A stretch of DNA of 64,000 nt, from contig OX328123.1 in assembly GCA_946811695.1 (NCBI GenBank), forward strand, positions 47,266,253 through 47,330,252, read 5' to 3'. Source of the DNA: Gonocerus acuteangulatus (Eukaryota > Arthropoda > Insecta > Hemiptera > Coreidae). Position numbers and translations under genes: made by a program. The notes below the pieces were generated by a model. It had not been told where the DNA came from. It saw only the letters and a program-made list of their open reading frames with translations, and ran no database searches. Below are positions 1-11,500 of the stretch, piece by piece (position 1 is the first letter of the stretch; the number at the start of each line of letters is the position of its first letter).

Positions 1-119
1 TTTCCAAGTCGATAAATACTGCAAGCACTTGAGGTTGGACTCATGACGGAATTTTTGAAAACTTTCTTCAAATCTTTATCGATCTTACCTAGTAGACACC
101 GAAAATGACCCCCGTTAAA

Positions 120-174
<55 letters not shown>

Positions 175-1226
175 TGTTAACACGATAGCGGCCAGAGTTT
201 TTGTTTTTTCGTCACGAAACTTGGTATATAGCATTCAATTAGCAAACGATTGAACGAGTTCGTTAACCACCAAAGTCGGTCCACCGGAAGGGGGGTTTAC
301 CCCGAACCCAAAACACTAATTTGACTATGTCAGCCGTAATATTTGTTATATTTCAACGAAACTTGGTATTCGTAGTGGTAATATAGAGAGAAAAGTGAGA
401 TATAAAAATGAACTAAATCGGTTCATTAGAAGGGGGGGGGGTTTACTCCGGACCCACAATACCAATTCGCCACTAACAGCCGTGATTTTTGGTATATTTC
501 AACGGAACTCGGTATTCGTAGTGGTAATCCACAGGTAAATAACTGTTGTAAAAGTAAACTAAATCGGTTCATTAGGAGGGGGGGTTACTCCGGACCCACA
601 ATACCAATTCGCCACTACCAGCAGTGATTTTTGGTATATTTCGACGAAACTCGGCATTCGTAGTGTTAATCTACAGGTAAATATGTGTTGTAAAAATAAA
701 CTAAATCGGTTCATTAGAAGGGGGGGTTTACTCCTGACCCAAATTCTTAATATGCTCATACCGGTCGTAATTTCTGCTGTATTGTAACGAAACGCGGTAT
801 ACGTCGTGGGTAACTCATGAGAAAGAAGTGTTGTAGAAATGAGCTGAATCGGTCAATCGGAAAGCGGGGGTTTAATTTGTAATATATTTCAATAGAAAAG
901 CCCGTCAGACGTAGGTTCACAAAGCCGCCGCAAGGAGCGCTTTCTACCACTAGAGTGACTGTATCCTGTTCCTGCGTTAGATCAAAATACGATAATATGA
1001 GGTTTTTTGTATTTATTACGAAGTGTAATAGGTATCATGTGTAAACATAACTCTGGAAGCAAATTATTAATTGATCAGTTAGTCATTACAAATTTAAAAG
1101 AGAACTATTCATGTTTTTATTTTATTTATGTAGGATATTTTAAGCAAATTGTTCTGGAAAGCAATCTACACTACCCAAATTCTGAGGAAAGTGCTTAGTT
1201 ATGCAGCTCCTGCGTGACGGACTTTT
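1..1226 (-). mobile_element. Helitron-like element, family B (copy B1), non-autonomous, 3' end degraded
   Basis: Minus-strand copy of a repeat seen again at 13349-14571, 44830-45570 and 50951-52060. Its 5' end (CGTGACGGA at 1214-1221, read in reverse) and subterminal block match those copies. Inside are several diverged tandem units of about 140 bp (G-run, 'ggacccacaataccaattcgcc', 'actaaatcggttcatta') and a (TA)n tract at 121-171. The usual 3' hairpin and CTAA end are not recognisable in the first 40 bases, so this end is decayed or replaced. No coding sequence is credible in it. Confidence 0.75.
121..171. repeat. (TA)n microsatellite inside Helitron B1
   Basis: Uninterrupted TA run at the fixed family-B position, between a 'gggggtcattttcggtgtc'-type block and TGTCTGTTAACACG. 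Confidence 0.95.
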
Positions 1227-1228
1227 AT

Positions 1229-2047
1229 TATTATTGAATGATTCATTTATATCAGTTTCAAGTCTAACAAGGTTATCCCTGGTTATAACTTCGACGATTC
1301 CTAAATTCACTTTGCCATGACTCCAGTAAACCTTTTGACTCTATGATCCATTTTAGCCTATTGATAATCATTTTTTCCAGTAATTTACAATCTGAGCAAG
1401 TTAGGGAGATGAAGCAATAATTAGCGGCTATATCTGTATATGAACGGCTTGTCTTTTTTCGGTATAGGAACGTTTACAGATTTTTTCCAGATAATAGGGA
1501 AGCTACCTGACAAATAGATTTTATTTAAAAAAGCGAGAAGTATTTTTTTATTATTTGGAGTCAGATTTTTAATCATACTAACTGTGATGTTATTAGGACC
1601 TGGTGTAGTATCTTTCCGCGATCTGAGCGCCAAGAAAAACTCGCTGAAAGAAAAGGGGTTATTTAGAGAATCTAATGGATTTGTGTGTATTTCAATGGGG
1701 ATAGCTTCTTTGTTTGATTTAATGTGTAGAAAATTGACATTATAGTTTTCATTTGATGTGTCATGTTGGTAATATTTACCGAGTTCATCTGCTATATTCT
1801 TAGGATCAGTATAAACGGAGTTTCCATTCTTCAATATATTTTCAGGGGCATTGTGACCGCGACCAGTTATTTTTTTAACTGTGTTCCATATCTGAGCTGA
1901 AGGAGTGTTAAAGGTTATCTGAGACAGAAAATTTATCCACGATTCTTTTTTAGATTTTCTAATTATATAACGGGCATTTGTTATAGCTTGCGTATAGTCA
2001 CTAAGATGTTCTGTGCAGGGGCACACTTTAAATTTTCCATGGGCCAA
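1229..2047 (-). pseudogene. Non-LTR retrotransposon (LINE) reverse transcriptase fragment
   Basis: The minus strand from 2047 to 1421 is open for 208 codons. It carries the region upstream of and into the RT fingers, with 'TPGPNNITVSMIKNL' and 'FPIIWKKSVNVPIPKK', typical of Jockey/R1-like LINEs (GPD...ML...W K...PI.K). After the stop, another reading continues the domain to about 1229 ('LLEKMI.NRLKWI.ES', 'QSEFR', 'VRLETDINESF'), so the copy is frameshifted. The endonuclease part, the catalytic YADD and the 3' end are absent. Both ends abut Helitron family B sequence (B1 on one side, B5 on the other). It is a dead fragment; the family is identified by motif only. Confidence 0.75.
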
Positions 2048-2049
2048 TT

Positions 2050-2197
2050 TTGATGGTTTACAAACTCATTCAATCGTTTGCTAAGAGAATGCCCTATACC
2101 AAGTTTAGTAGCGAAAAAACAAAAACTATGGCGGGTATCGTGCTTTTATGTGTGTGTATATATATATATATATATATACACACATAAAAGCATGTTT

Positions 2198-2245
<48 letters not shown>

Positions 2246-2250
2246 CACAT
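2050..2250 (+). mobile_element. Helitron family B fragment (B5) with (TA)n hairpin tracts
   Basis: Bases 2050-2135 match the family-B block that precedes its microsatellite ('caatcgtttgctaa', 'aaaaaacaaaaactatggc'). Two TA runs follow (2158-2177 and about 2207-2241), each flanked by 'tttatgtgtg' and its complement 'cacacataaa', so they can fold. The 3' end of the element is missing. Confidence 0.6.
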
Positions 2251-2448
2251 ACGCATATGCAGGGTGACCCGAAATTAAATGGGAAATCTTCAGGAGCGTT
2301 TAGAGGACAAAACAAAGACAAAAAGTCCTTTAGAGAATTGCTAGGTTTTGCTTCGTTTTGGAGAAAATCGCATAACAAGAAATAAAAGTTTTCATTTCTG
2401 TACTTAATTATTTAAATTTTCAATGGGAAAAAATATCATTTGTTTAAG

Positions 2449-4925
2449 AAAACAAATTACTAAAATTCAAACTCTTGATGCTGATATAGTTTTCGTGTAC
2501 GATTTCTGCAACGCTAATGCTTTAGATGCGGTGCGAGTGTTAGCGCGCCGCTTCACAAATAGAAAAGTGCTTCATCGACGAGTCTTTTAGTTTACTTTTA
2601 ATAGACTACAAGAAACTGGGTTATTTTTTCATTTTTTTATGGTACCTTCTATTTCAATTTTTTTAATTGAATTATTTAATTTGCTTATTACTTAAAATGT
2701 GGCCCTCTAGCACTGACTTAATAAATTGCAGCTAAACACTGTTCTGATGATATTTTGTGCACTTTACCTAGGATTCGATCTTTTAATTGCTCTCTTGAGC
2801 TGCTCGACACCTAATAAACTTCCTGCTTCAAGGTCCCCCATACGAAGAAACCAATTACTAGAATTCAATATCTTTCCGAAATTTGAAGTAATAAAATCTG
2901 AAATATTTGATGATGGTACAGGTGGCGATTATGAAGTTCGTCATATTCCGTGCAGTCCAGGCAACGTATGCTTGAAAACAGCTATAGGTGGAAATTTTTG
3001 GAACACAATTTTTGACTTATAACTTTGTTTGGTATGGATAGGAGGCGAACATATCAAAAGTCCTCGCCCCTAGCCATTAAACCGGGGGGGAGGGGGGGTT
3101 TAGAAGGTCCCATTTTTCGGGTTTTCACTTATATCTCGGAAACCCTGCGTCCTAGAGACATGACTATTCTATAACAAATAAAAGCTGATTAAATTTCCTA
3201 CAAGTTCTATTAAGTTCTATAAAGTTTTTCGAGATATCTTTAGTTTTCGAAATATCGGCTCTTGAAAGTCTGTCATTTTGGGGAAAAACACTTTTGCCGC
3301 ATATTTGTTCCCCGTTTTGACGGGATAACTCTTCAACGATGAACCCAAAAAATAAATAACGGTCATAGGATTGTAGAGTATTGCATTCCCTTCAATAATA
3401 TATATTACTTTGCTATTTTATGTGTTTTCCTTCAAACGTGAAAATAATTTCAGTGTTCATCGTGAAATCTGAAATGTAGCGACTAACAGCCCAGGAAACT
3501 AAGAGTTATAGGTGGAAGTGTTTGGAACACAATTTTTGACTTCATAACTTTGTTTCGGCTAGTTAGGGGGTCAACATATCAAAAGTCTTCGTCCGTAGCC
3601 TTTCTGCCGGGGGGGAGGGGGGTTTAGAAGGTCCCATTTTTCGGGGTTTAACTAATATCTCGGAAACCCTCCGTGCTAGCGACATGACTACTCTATAACA
3701 AATGAAAGCTTATTAAATTTCCTACAAGTTCTATTCTATAAAGTTTTTCGAGATATCTTTAGTTTTCAAAATATCCGCTCGTGAAAGTCTGTCATTTTGG
3801 GAAAAACCACACTTTTTTCTATTTTCGACCGGATATCTCTTCAACGATGAACCCAAGAAATAAATTGCGGCTATAGGGTTGTAGGACATTCCATTCGCTT
3901 CAATAATATATATAACTTTACTCTTTTATGTATTTTCTTTCAACTGTGAAAACAGTTTTAGTGTTCATCATGATATCTTGCAACAACTGTCGACCAATGA
4001 ACAGTTCAATTTCTCACCATTTCCAGTAATTGTATTGTCCAAAATATACTCCATTATGTAAATATAGGTAGTACTGGACGTATAAATAGTACGAAATATA
4101 TAATTTTGGGCCTCTGACCAGTTATTTACACTCAATTATATAACATCTTGACCATTATATTGGCAATGGTTTTGTTACCAAGTGAGTGCGTATATAACGT
4201 TTGAAAGAAAATACATAAAATAGTATTGTAATATATATTATTAAAGCGAATGGAATGCTCTACAACCCCATAACCGACATTTGTTTTTTGGGTGCATCGT
4301 TGAAGAGATATCTGGTCGAGAATAGAAAAAAGTTTGTTTTTTCCCAAAATGACAGACTTTCAAGAGCAGATATTTTGAAAACTAAAGATATCTCGAAAAA
4401 CTTTATTGAATAGAACTTGTAGGAAATTTAATTAGCTTTCATTTGTTATAGAGTGGTCATGTCGCTAGGACGCAGAGTTTCCGAGATATAAGTGAAAACC
4501 CGAAAAATGGGACCTTCTAACCCCCCCCTCCCCCTGGCTCAAAGGCAACGGGTGAGGACTTACTTTTGATATGTTGGCCACCTATCCAGCCCAAACAAAG
4601 TTACGAAGTCAAAAATTGTGTTCCAAAAATTTCCAACTATAACTGTTCGTTGACTGGACTGGTGCTGCGATATTTCTAATGCATGCGTTGGAGTCTTCTC
4701 CGACGATCTGCTCTTAATGCTGCCTGGCATTGGTTGCCTTCATCACGAAGAAAGTCTCTTGTAGTCTTATAAAAGTTAACTAAAAGACTCGTCGATTAAG
4801 CATTCTTCTATTTGCGAATCGGCGTGCATACTCTCACACCGCTTCTAAAGCATTACCGTTACAGAAATCGTACACGTAAACTATCATCAATATCGTAAAA
4901 GCATCAATTTTATTTTGTAAGATGG
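2449..4925. mobile_element. Foldback-type element with long inverted ends, upstream of gene 1
   Basis: The outer part at about 2460-2617 ('gtacgatttctg', 'gctaatgctttagatgcgg', 'gacgagtcttttagtt') returns as its reverse complement at about 4743-4895. Inside, a roughly 527-bp unit occurs twice in direct orientation (starts near 2980 and 3507) and once inverted (about 4190-4650). Shared blocks are 'aacacaatttttgactt', a G-run, 'cgagatatctttagttttc' and 'gaaagtctgtcattttggg'. No transposase is seen and the exact target duplication is not clear. Its right end lies about 190 bp before the TATA box of gene 1. Confidence 0.75.
2726..3022 (+). other. Open frame of 98 codons inside the foldback element, uncertain
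   Basis: Starts with a hydrophobic stretch (VLMIFCALYLGFDLLIALL) and continues without a stop to 3022. It runs into the repeated unit at about 2980, so at least its C-terminus is repeat sequence. I recognise no family. Most likely a chance frame or an old captured exon; the base before it (ttgcag) would also fit a splice acceptor. Confidence 0.2.
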
Positions 4926-5114
4926 AGACCCTATTTTTCTAATATATTTATATCAGTTGTTATCCAAAAATGATATCGCTCAGATCTTTAATGAGCTATG
5001 TTCAATACAATAATTCCAATGCCTTCTACATTGATGAAAAAGGCCTACATGTAGGGACTCTGAGCTTTAGGATGAGCGTCCTACCGGTGGGTGGCGAAGT
5101 GCCAAGAAGCTGGG

Positions 5115-5122
5115 TATATAAG
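5115..5122 (+). promoter_or_regulatory. TATA box of gene 1
   Basis: TATATAAG lies 37 bases upstream of the ATG at 5152. The usual 25-30 bp spacing puts the transcription start at about 5140-5148, so the 5' leader would be only some 5-12 nt. Local DNA (about 5050-5150) is much richer in G and C than its surroundings. A 5' end mapping experiment would settle the start. Confidence 0.7.
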
Positions 5123-5151
5123 CGAAGAGGTACCCCCGGCACTTGGCAATC

Positions 5152-5227
5152 ATGAAGTACCTTCCAGTCATCTCCCTCTTGGGACTGTGCGCAGTTGCTG
5201 TTCTGGCTAGGCCATCTCACCAGCCTC
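5152..5227 (+). CDS. Gene 1, exon 1: secreted Gln-rich protein, signal peptide exon
   Basis: ATG at 5152 opens 25 codons plus one base, then donor GTGAGT at 5228. The peptide (MKYLPVISLLGLCAVAVLA, then RPSHQP) is a classical signal peptide with cleavage likely after ALA, so the product should be secreted. The phase-1 end matches exons 2 and 3 exactly. The joined product is 228 residues: signal peptide; a Ser/Trp/Gly-rich block; a KKKTTKRR basic patch next to an acidic run; a central conserved-looking block with FNAWFPIMLGMYPG and AIANSVNHGRSGVASSHAI; and a Gln-rich tail ending QPQHYYR. I do not recognise a named family. It could be a cuticle, silk-like, salivary or other extracellular protein. 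The exon structure is well supported; the function is unknown. Confidence 0.85.
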
Positions 5228-7580
5228 GTGAGTAGACCAACTTTTGTAGTTTTTATTGCTAGCATAAGTCTATTTTGTTGCAAAAGTAGGATTTTGGTCT
5301 TTGACTTGTTCTCATTTATTTTGGTCAATTTCGCGTTAGAAGCTCCCTTTGATGTTACTATTTGCCTTTTATTCTCAAAAATGGTAGTAGCATATAACTA
5401 ATAACAGCATTTTCGCGGATATTTATCAAAGTCTTCCTTAGAGCTTCCTAAGCAAGTATTTATCTCACGTCTCAGAATTGGAAAATCCACACTAATCCAA
5501 GGATATTTTAGCCAAAAGAGTAATCTTCAAAATGCTCCAAACGTAACAATATTATGAATCTGGAATCCAATTTCAATGAATGTCGTGCCACCAAACATTT
5601 TATCCATAATTTCTTCACTATACTACTTGATACTGCTTTTGCCCTAAAGGTCGTCCAAAATAGAAAAGGTTGATTCATATGTAAAGCTCTTCTCGCCAAA
5701 GCTGCGAAGAGTTTCAATGAATAAATAATATAAATACAATCGTATACCTATAATATTTGTCCTTGACATGTTCTGTAGTGAGGAACATAAATTTGAAAGA
5801 ACTTGGAGATAACATTTTTGTTTAATACATTGTTTATATTAAAGAATATTATTTAACTCTGGAATTACCACAAATAAAATTTCCAATGGCAAATTTTGTC
5901 TATTATTATGTTAAAAGTTTTAATAAACACGTTTAAAAGTACCGAAATTTCGCGAATCGCTTGCTCTGACTGAGCAGGTCTCCTCAAAATTCCCTCTATT
6001 GTTTGGAACGTATTAGGATTTCGAATGATTCCCTTCCACTTACCAGGATTTCATAACCGTTTTCAGGATATTTCAGAAAATTCAAAAACTCCTCATATTT
6101 CATGGTGAAATGATTTGTTTTTACTTTCTTTTCTCTAAACCTAACTAAAATGAATACATACTCGTTTGAATGAATGGCAATTGTGTAAAATCGTTTTCAG
6201 TCCAATCCTTCGCTTTAGAATACCCAATACCAAAATTTAAATATATTCAACATTTATGTTAAACGACTTATGATTTGGAAATAGTTAATTCGTTTTTTCA
6301 AGCGAAAATCAATAGTTTGTCTGAAATAATCTTAATCAAACAAAAAGGGATATGATGTCAAGGGGGTTTTTGGAAATTTGAAGCATCGTTTTTTTTTTTT
6401 ACTAGTCAGCAATTTCGAATTGCTTCCCCGTTACGACATCAAAGAGCACTTAAGCTTCGAGTTATAAAAAGAAAAACATATTTTAGGGGGGCTTTCTAAA
6501 CAGTTAGAGTGCCCTAATACAAAACAAACTAAAATGACTATTTCAGGGTTGTATATTTATCTAAAATCACAGATTTTGATCGTTGTTTTGTGTTCTAAAC
6601 TGTCTAAATATAAAGCTGTACTCACATTTTTGAATAAACGTCCTTTTGCTGGTTACTTTGTAGTCTTGAGAATTGTTAGAACAGTGCAATGACCATACAG
6701 GCAGGAATTAACCTTGGACTATCTGAGATTGTAGCGAGTTCTGGTTATACCTGCATACTGATTACATCTTATTTAATTGAGATGGCTATTAAATTATGCA
6801 CTAATTGCAATTATAATTACCGAATCGAATATATAATGGGAACTAAATATCCCTGCCATACCGCCATTGACGCAGTAGCTTCTTACAATTATAACTCTCT
6901 TCTTCATTCGCTCAGGGAAGACTTTGTTTCAACGAAAAACTATTTTTTTTAAATATCACAATACTATTTTCGTTAACATAAAATAATGCCCTTCTTCAGT
7001 TGTTTAATGAACACCACGCGCAAGATAATTTGCTCACATAGTTATTAAAGCATGTATTTTAAAATAAAAGTAAATAAATATGTTCGAATAAATTATTTTA
7101 AATATCTAAAATATAAATATAGACACGTATAAATATTTAAAATATACAATGTACTTGTATTTAAAAACAAAAAAAATAAAACTCTACTATTACCAAGAAC
7201 TATTACTGTAATAAATAACAGACTAATAGATATTTTGTAACAATTCAAAAATAATGAATGTATGTCCTAGCGATTTTGAGGACTTTATTTTCAATACTGA
7301 AGATACCATTGCACACAAACACACACACATTAATTTAATTTTTTTATAATAATATCTTTGTTATTAATTTTGGATGTACTCAAAAATATAATGATGTGAC
7401 TCAACTGGATCTTTTAAACATAATTTCAGGGTAAGTTTTCTTTGAAAGAGAGAGTAGTTAACAAATATTTCATATATTTTTATACAAAGAAAACACAATA
7501 CACATTACAAAGTTCCTTTATAAGTGCATTATTCCGTTATGTAACACTTATATTTGGTAAAATACTTTTAACATTCGGTT
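5228..7580 (+). other. Gene 1 intron 1, first part: no gene seen
   Basis: AT-rich DNA between the donor at 5228 and the first Helitron piece at 7581. I see short homopolymer runs and (CA)-rich 7316-7330, but no open frame of note, RNA gene or clear repeat structure. Confidence 0.6.
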
Positions 7581-7731
7581 TTAGCAGTTTCTCCCTCCTC
7601 CATAGGGATGAACCCCGCTTATAGGGCTGACCTCATGACGCAATCCGGAACTGCCGACTAGAAAATTTCACGTTCCAGAACCCTAAAAGATCGAAAATAA
7701 CAGTGGTTCAAATTTGTATTTTTTTATTATT
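7581..7731 (-). mobile_element. Helitron family A, 3'-end fragment
   Basis: Starts with the reversed CTAA end (TTAG at 7581) and a decayed hairpin ('ctccctcctccatagggatg'), followed by the family block 'caatccggaactgccgac'. It stops exactly where family A normally has its microsatellite, at which point a second copy (7732) begins. Confidence 0.7.
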
Positions 7732-7867
7732 TTAGCGCGGTTACTCCCTACCTTCATAGGGAGAACCCGCTTATGAGGTTGACCTCATGATGCAATCCGG
7801 AAGTGCCGACTAGAAACTTTCACGTTTCAGACCCTATAGATCACGAAAATATAGGTGGCCCAAATTC

Positions 7868-7932
<65 letters not shown>

Positions 7933-8622
7933 TATATTTATATATATGCTTGTCTGTTCGCGCTCTAGCAAGCTCAAAAATGGTTCGATTTTAACGAAAT
8001 TTGGTACAAAAATCTGTCGTCTGATTTGAAAGGTCAAGTTCGTTAACCACTAGAATCTGCCCACTAGAAGATAGTGTTTGGGGCGAAATTCGCGCAAAAA
8101 AAATCGTAACGCTTACGTTTTTGTGTTTGTATGCTTGCAGATACTTGTTTTATAGGTTGCTTAACATAAGAAAACGAATGAAACCATTTATAAGGCGATA
8201 TCTGTAACCGTTTTTGAGAAAAGTGGAATCAATATTTTTGTAAGTCATTATTTTTTTGTGGGTACTTAGAATCGCGGGATTTAATTGAAATATTTTCTAC
8301 ATCTTGGAAATTAATCCAAACTAAGATGTTTAAATTTTGGTTATATTTGGAGTTAAGGAAGTATGCGAAAAAAATTATTTTATTAATAGACATGAGTTTT
8401 CGGACATTCATACATTTTTCGTAAATACCTCGATAACGGTTGGAAAATCGTGGTAAGTGGAAGGTGACCATTCGAATGCTTGCTAAATTCTCTACAAAAA
8501 AGGTTCCGAAGCAATATTCGATAGGGCAACGTCATTCAGAGATATAAGCGCTGATGATTTGTGATGCTAATCTTCGAGATGTACGTAACCGCGCTAAGAT
8601 GACGCAGTTCCTGCGAGTCGGA
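7732..8622 (-). mobile_element. Helitron-like element, family A (copy A1), non-autonomous
   Basis: The right end is the 5' terminus, CGACTCGCAGGAACTGC when read in reverse, preceded by TCCG complement at 8619-8622. The left end is TTAG plus a hairpin of 'ttactcccta' with 'tagggagaa'. The block TTAGCGCGG at the left end recurs inverted as CCGCGCTAA at 8590-8598, just inside the 5' terminus, giving asymmetric inverted ends as described for Helitron2/Helentron elements. A (TA)n tract lies at 7868-7930. There is no coding capacity. Confidence 0.8.
7868..7930. repeat. (TA)n microsatellite inside Helitron A1
   Basis: Pure TA run followed by 'gcttgtctgttcgc', the family-A right flank of the tract. 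Confidence 0.95.
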
Positions 8623-8947
8623 ATTTTTTGGTTATTAACGCCACTGATGTTTGATAAAGTTGGAAATTTCATTTTATGATTGTAATAACTGTTATTAAGC
8701 CTTTATGAGATAAATGATTGTCTTCAAAATGTTTTACTATTGAACATAGAATTTTTAAACTGAATTTATAAATAAAATATTTATAAATTAAATAAAATTA
8801 AATATTTATATTTAATTTTAGTTACTTAATTTTTATATTAGTTGGTAGTTAATTTAACTACCTTGAGCAATGATTTCTGTTTGTAGCACATAGCCAGGTT
8901 TTGGTTTACTTACACCCCTTGTTGGGCTATGTGCTATGATACAACAA
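8623..8947. other. AT-rich intron sequence, no feature
   Basis: Low-complexity A/T DNA with a short imperfect repeat of 'aaatatttat' near 8770-8815. Nothing coding or structured stands out. Confidence 0.5.
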
Positions 8948-9150
8948 TCATAGTTTATTTAGGAGTTGTGTATACTCTAAAAAATTAAATAAATTTGTGA
9001 TTCTTGTCGGGCTGTCTCCCACATCTTCTCTCAAATTACCGGTGAGGTCAAATAGAGCCCTTTCATTCTCGTAGACTCGGCATTCAATGAAGATATGTTT
9101 AATGGAAATTACGACACCACAGGATGGAGACTCTGGTGCTTCGTTCCTCG
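8948..9150 (-). pseudogene. LINE 3'-terminal coding fragment
   Basis: The minus-strand frame reads SCGVVISIKHIFIECRVY followed by a block resembling the C-terminal end of non-LTR retrotransposon proteins (C-x-H/C spacing, 'ISIKHIFIEC', 'LFDLTGNLRE', 'LFNFLEYTQLLNK'). This C-terminal Cys/His-containing tail is well known in Jockey/CR1-type polyproteins. Only about 65 codons survive; it joins Helitron family A sequence at about 9170. Confidence 0.6.
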
Positions 9151-9170
9151 GCATTAGATAAAATTTTCGT

Positions 9171-9208
9171 CTGGGACCTAGAGAGCGAACAAATTTGTAT
9201 TTATACAT

Positions 9209-9272
<64 letters not shown>

Positions 9273-9420
9273 TTGTCTGTTTGTTCTCTAGGTCCCAGAC
9301 GAATGGTCTGATTTTGATGAAATTTGGTACAAAAATCTTTCGTCTAATTTGAAAGGTCAAGTTTGTTAACCAGCAGAATCCGTCCACAGGAACATGGTTT
9401 TTGGAGCAAAATTCGCGCCA
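9171..9420 (-). mobile_element. Helitron family A fragment with (TA)n and inverted flanks
   Basis: A (TA)n tract at about 9214-9268, then the family body ('gaaatttggtacaaaaatct', 'caagtttgttaaccagc', 'ttcgcgcc'). The sequence left of the tract ('gggacctagagagcgaac') is an inverted copy of the sequence to the right ('gttctctaggtccc'), so this fragment was rearranged. Neither true end is present. Confidence 0.65.
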
Positions 9421-10031
9421 CGTTTAGGCTGCACTCAGGAAGAGCAGATAAAGGAGGGCGGGCATGTCATAAATAAAACTACATCGGTCTTTCCAGTAAA
9501 TGGAAATCTGCTATATCCTACTCCTGGGGTAATCTGATATCCAAGAGCTTATCGCCATAGATGTAAAACCCTTAAAATAAAATAAATAAATAATCCTTTT
9601 TTTAAAGAAATGTTATAATAGAGTTCTCTGTAAAAGGTTTAATGAGTTCTATTTAATACATATTTTCCAATTTCTATTAATAGTTATAATTTTAAAATAT
9701 ACTTCAATTTGAACCACCTCTACTTTTGTTATCTACTAGTTCTAAAACGTGAAATCTTTTAGTCGGCACCTTCGGATTAAGTCATTTGGTCGACGTCAGA
9801 ATCAGGTTTCCTATCTGTGGAGAGAATGAGGAAACGAGTTAAAAAAAACAAAAAAAACGTCCATTATAATATCTTCCCTAACGTTCATGCAAATTTTTAT
9901 TTTGCTAGGAATTTATTCAAGGGTGCCCTCATTTTTCTAACCCATCGATTTCTAACAACAGTAAATTGATTCTCATTTTACGTATCCTGTTTTACAGACA
10001 AATACATTTTCCTAATAGAAGCAATTATAAA
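9421..10031. other. Intron sequence with a degraded family-A 3' end at about 9690-9850
   Basis: 'aaaacgtgaaat' and 'tagtcggcac' at 9740-9770 are recognisable family-A 3'-half blocks in + orientation. The rest is AT-rich with an (AAAT)n tail near 9575-9595. No gene. Confidence 0.45.
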
Positions 10032-11401
10032 AAGTCCGACTCGCAGGAACTGCATCATCTTAGCGCGGTTCCGTTGATATCCCTTTTGTCATTTGAAAAG
10101 CTTAGAATAGAAACAGATAATATGTGGTTCGGCCTTTGTTCAAAGGGCTTTATGATTTTACCTGGTCGGGCCCGCCAGACCCCAGAATCCTCTTCTAAAA
10201 ATACCTATTTAGTACGTTTCAGTGCATTGAAAAATATCAAAATTTTCCACCTTTTCTTGTGTTCGTCTACAATAGTAATAATTCTACAATTAATTAAAAA
10301 ATAAAATAAAAAACCAACAGAATAATGTCAATTGAAAATATTCAAAAGACGTCATCGAATCTCTTTCTCTGGGCAAGCTATATTTCTAACAATGAATTGT
10401 TTTTCTTATTTTACTTAATCTGTTTTATTGTCAAATACATTATCCAACTTTAAGCAATTAAAAAAAAACAAGAAATAAAAACAGACAAAAAGAACCGTTC
10501 GAATAAATGGAATCAATTACTTCAAAGTTTAAGCACTTATTTCTCCGATTGACATCGCTTATTCAAAACGTTCTTCAAAACCTTTTTTTTAGACCATTTA
10601 GTAAGCTTTCGAATGGTAACCTTTCGCTTCCCATGATTTTTAACCGTTTTCGAGATATTAATGAAAGTATACGAAGTTCCCAAAACTTTTCATTATTTCT
10701 AGCAACAGAAAATTGGTCTCATTTTACCTATCCTGTTTTACACACAAATACATTTTCCTAACATAAGAAATTACAAAAATAAAAATCAATAAAAAACTAA
10801 GGGAAAGAGACAAAATTTACGAAAAGAACGACAAAAAACCGTTCATAAGAGCTAAACAGACGTATTTGAAGTTTTAAGCACTTATTTCTTCGATCGACAT
10901 CACCTAATCAAAAATTGTTTCAGAATCCTTTTTGTAGAGAATTTAGAAAGCTTTCAAATAGTTCCTATCCACTTATCAAAATTTCCCAACAGCCTTCGAG
11001 ATATTAATGAAAGTAAACGAAGTTCCCAAAACTTCTCATGTTTATTCATAAAATATTTTTATTCTAACCCTTCCTTAACTCCAAACGTAACCAAAAGTTT
11101 AACGTGTTAGTTTTGATGAAATTCAAACATGCAAAAAATGTTTCAACTGAATCCCATGATTGTAAGTACCAAAACCAAACTAGGCTTTGTATTTGTGTCG
11201 GCAGATACCTGGGGTATATTTACAACTCTTGAGGATTAACTCCTAGCAGGTACATTTTTTGTGGACCTTCTGTTTCTACAGGCAGTGAAAGGACTCTCTA
11301 TTCCCTCATAGTATCTAACCTGTGTGAAGTTGAATATTGTTTCTAATTATACGTATCCTGTTTTATTGAAAAATACATTTGACTACTATAAGCAATTACA
11401 A

Positions 11402-11500
11402 ACACTAGGGAACATGCCAAAGAACTCGGAGTTGGAGCCTCGACAGTTTCAAGTCATTTGAAGGAAATCGGCAAAACAAAAACTGACATTTCATACGGTA
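11402..11500 (+). pseudogene. Mariner-type transposase helix-turn-helix fragment within Helitron A2
   Basis: The frame reads N-T-R-E-H-A-K-E-L-G-V-G-A-S-T-V-S-S-H-L, then KEIGK, matching the second helix-turn-helix of mariner-family transposases (pattern REL-ELGVS-STVSRHLK-IGK). About 33 codons remain and no catalytic domain is nearby. A related piece is found at 30237-30326 on the minus strand in Helitron A3, so it travels with the family. Confidence 0.6.

Noticed and set aside
6689..6952. 87-codon frame in intron 1
   Set aside because: No family resemblance and no matching splice sites; treated as chance.
9178..9387. Protein-like frame '[19 protein letters not shown]' recurring in several places
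   Set aside because: It is the translation of a repeated Helitron family-A block that is open by chance; the copies show no coding-type substitution pattern by eye.
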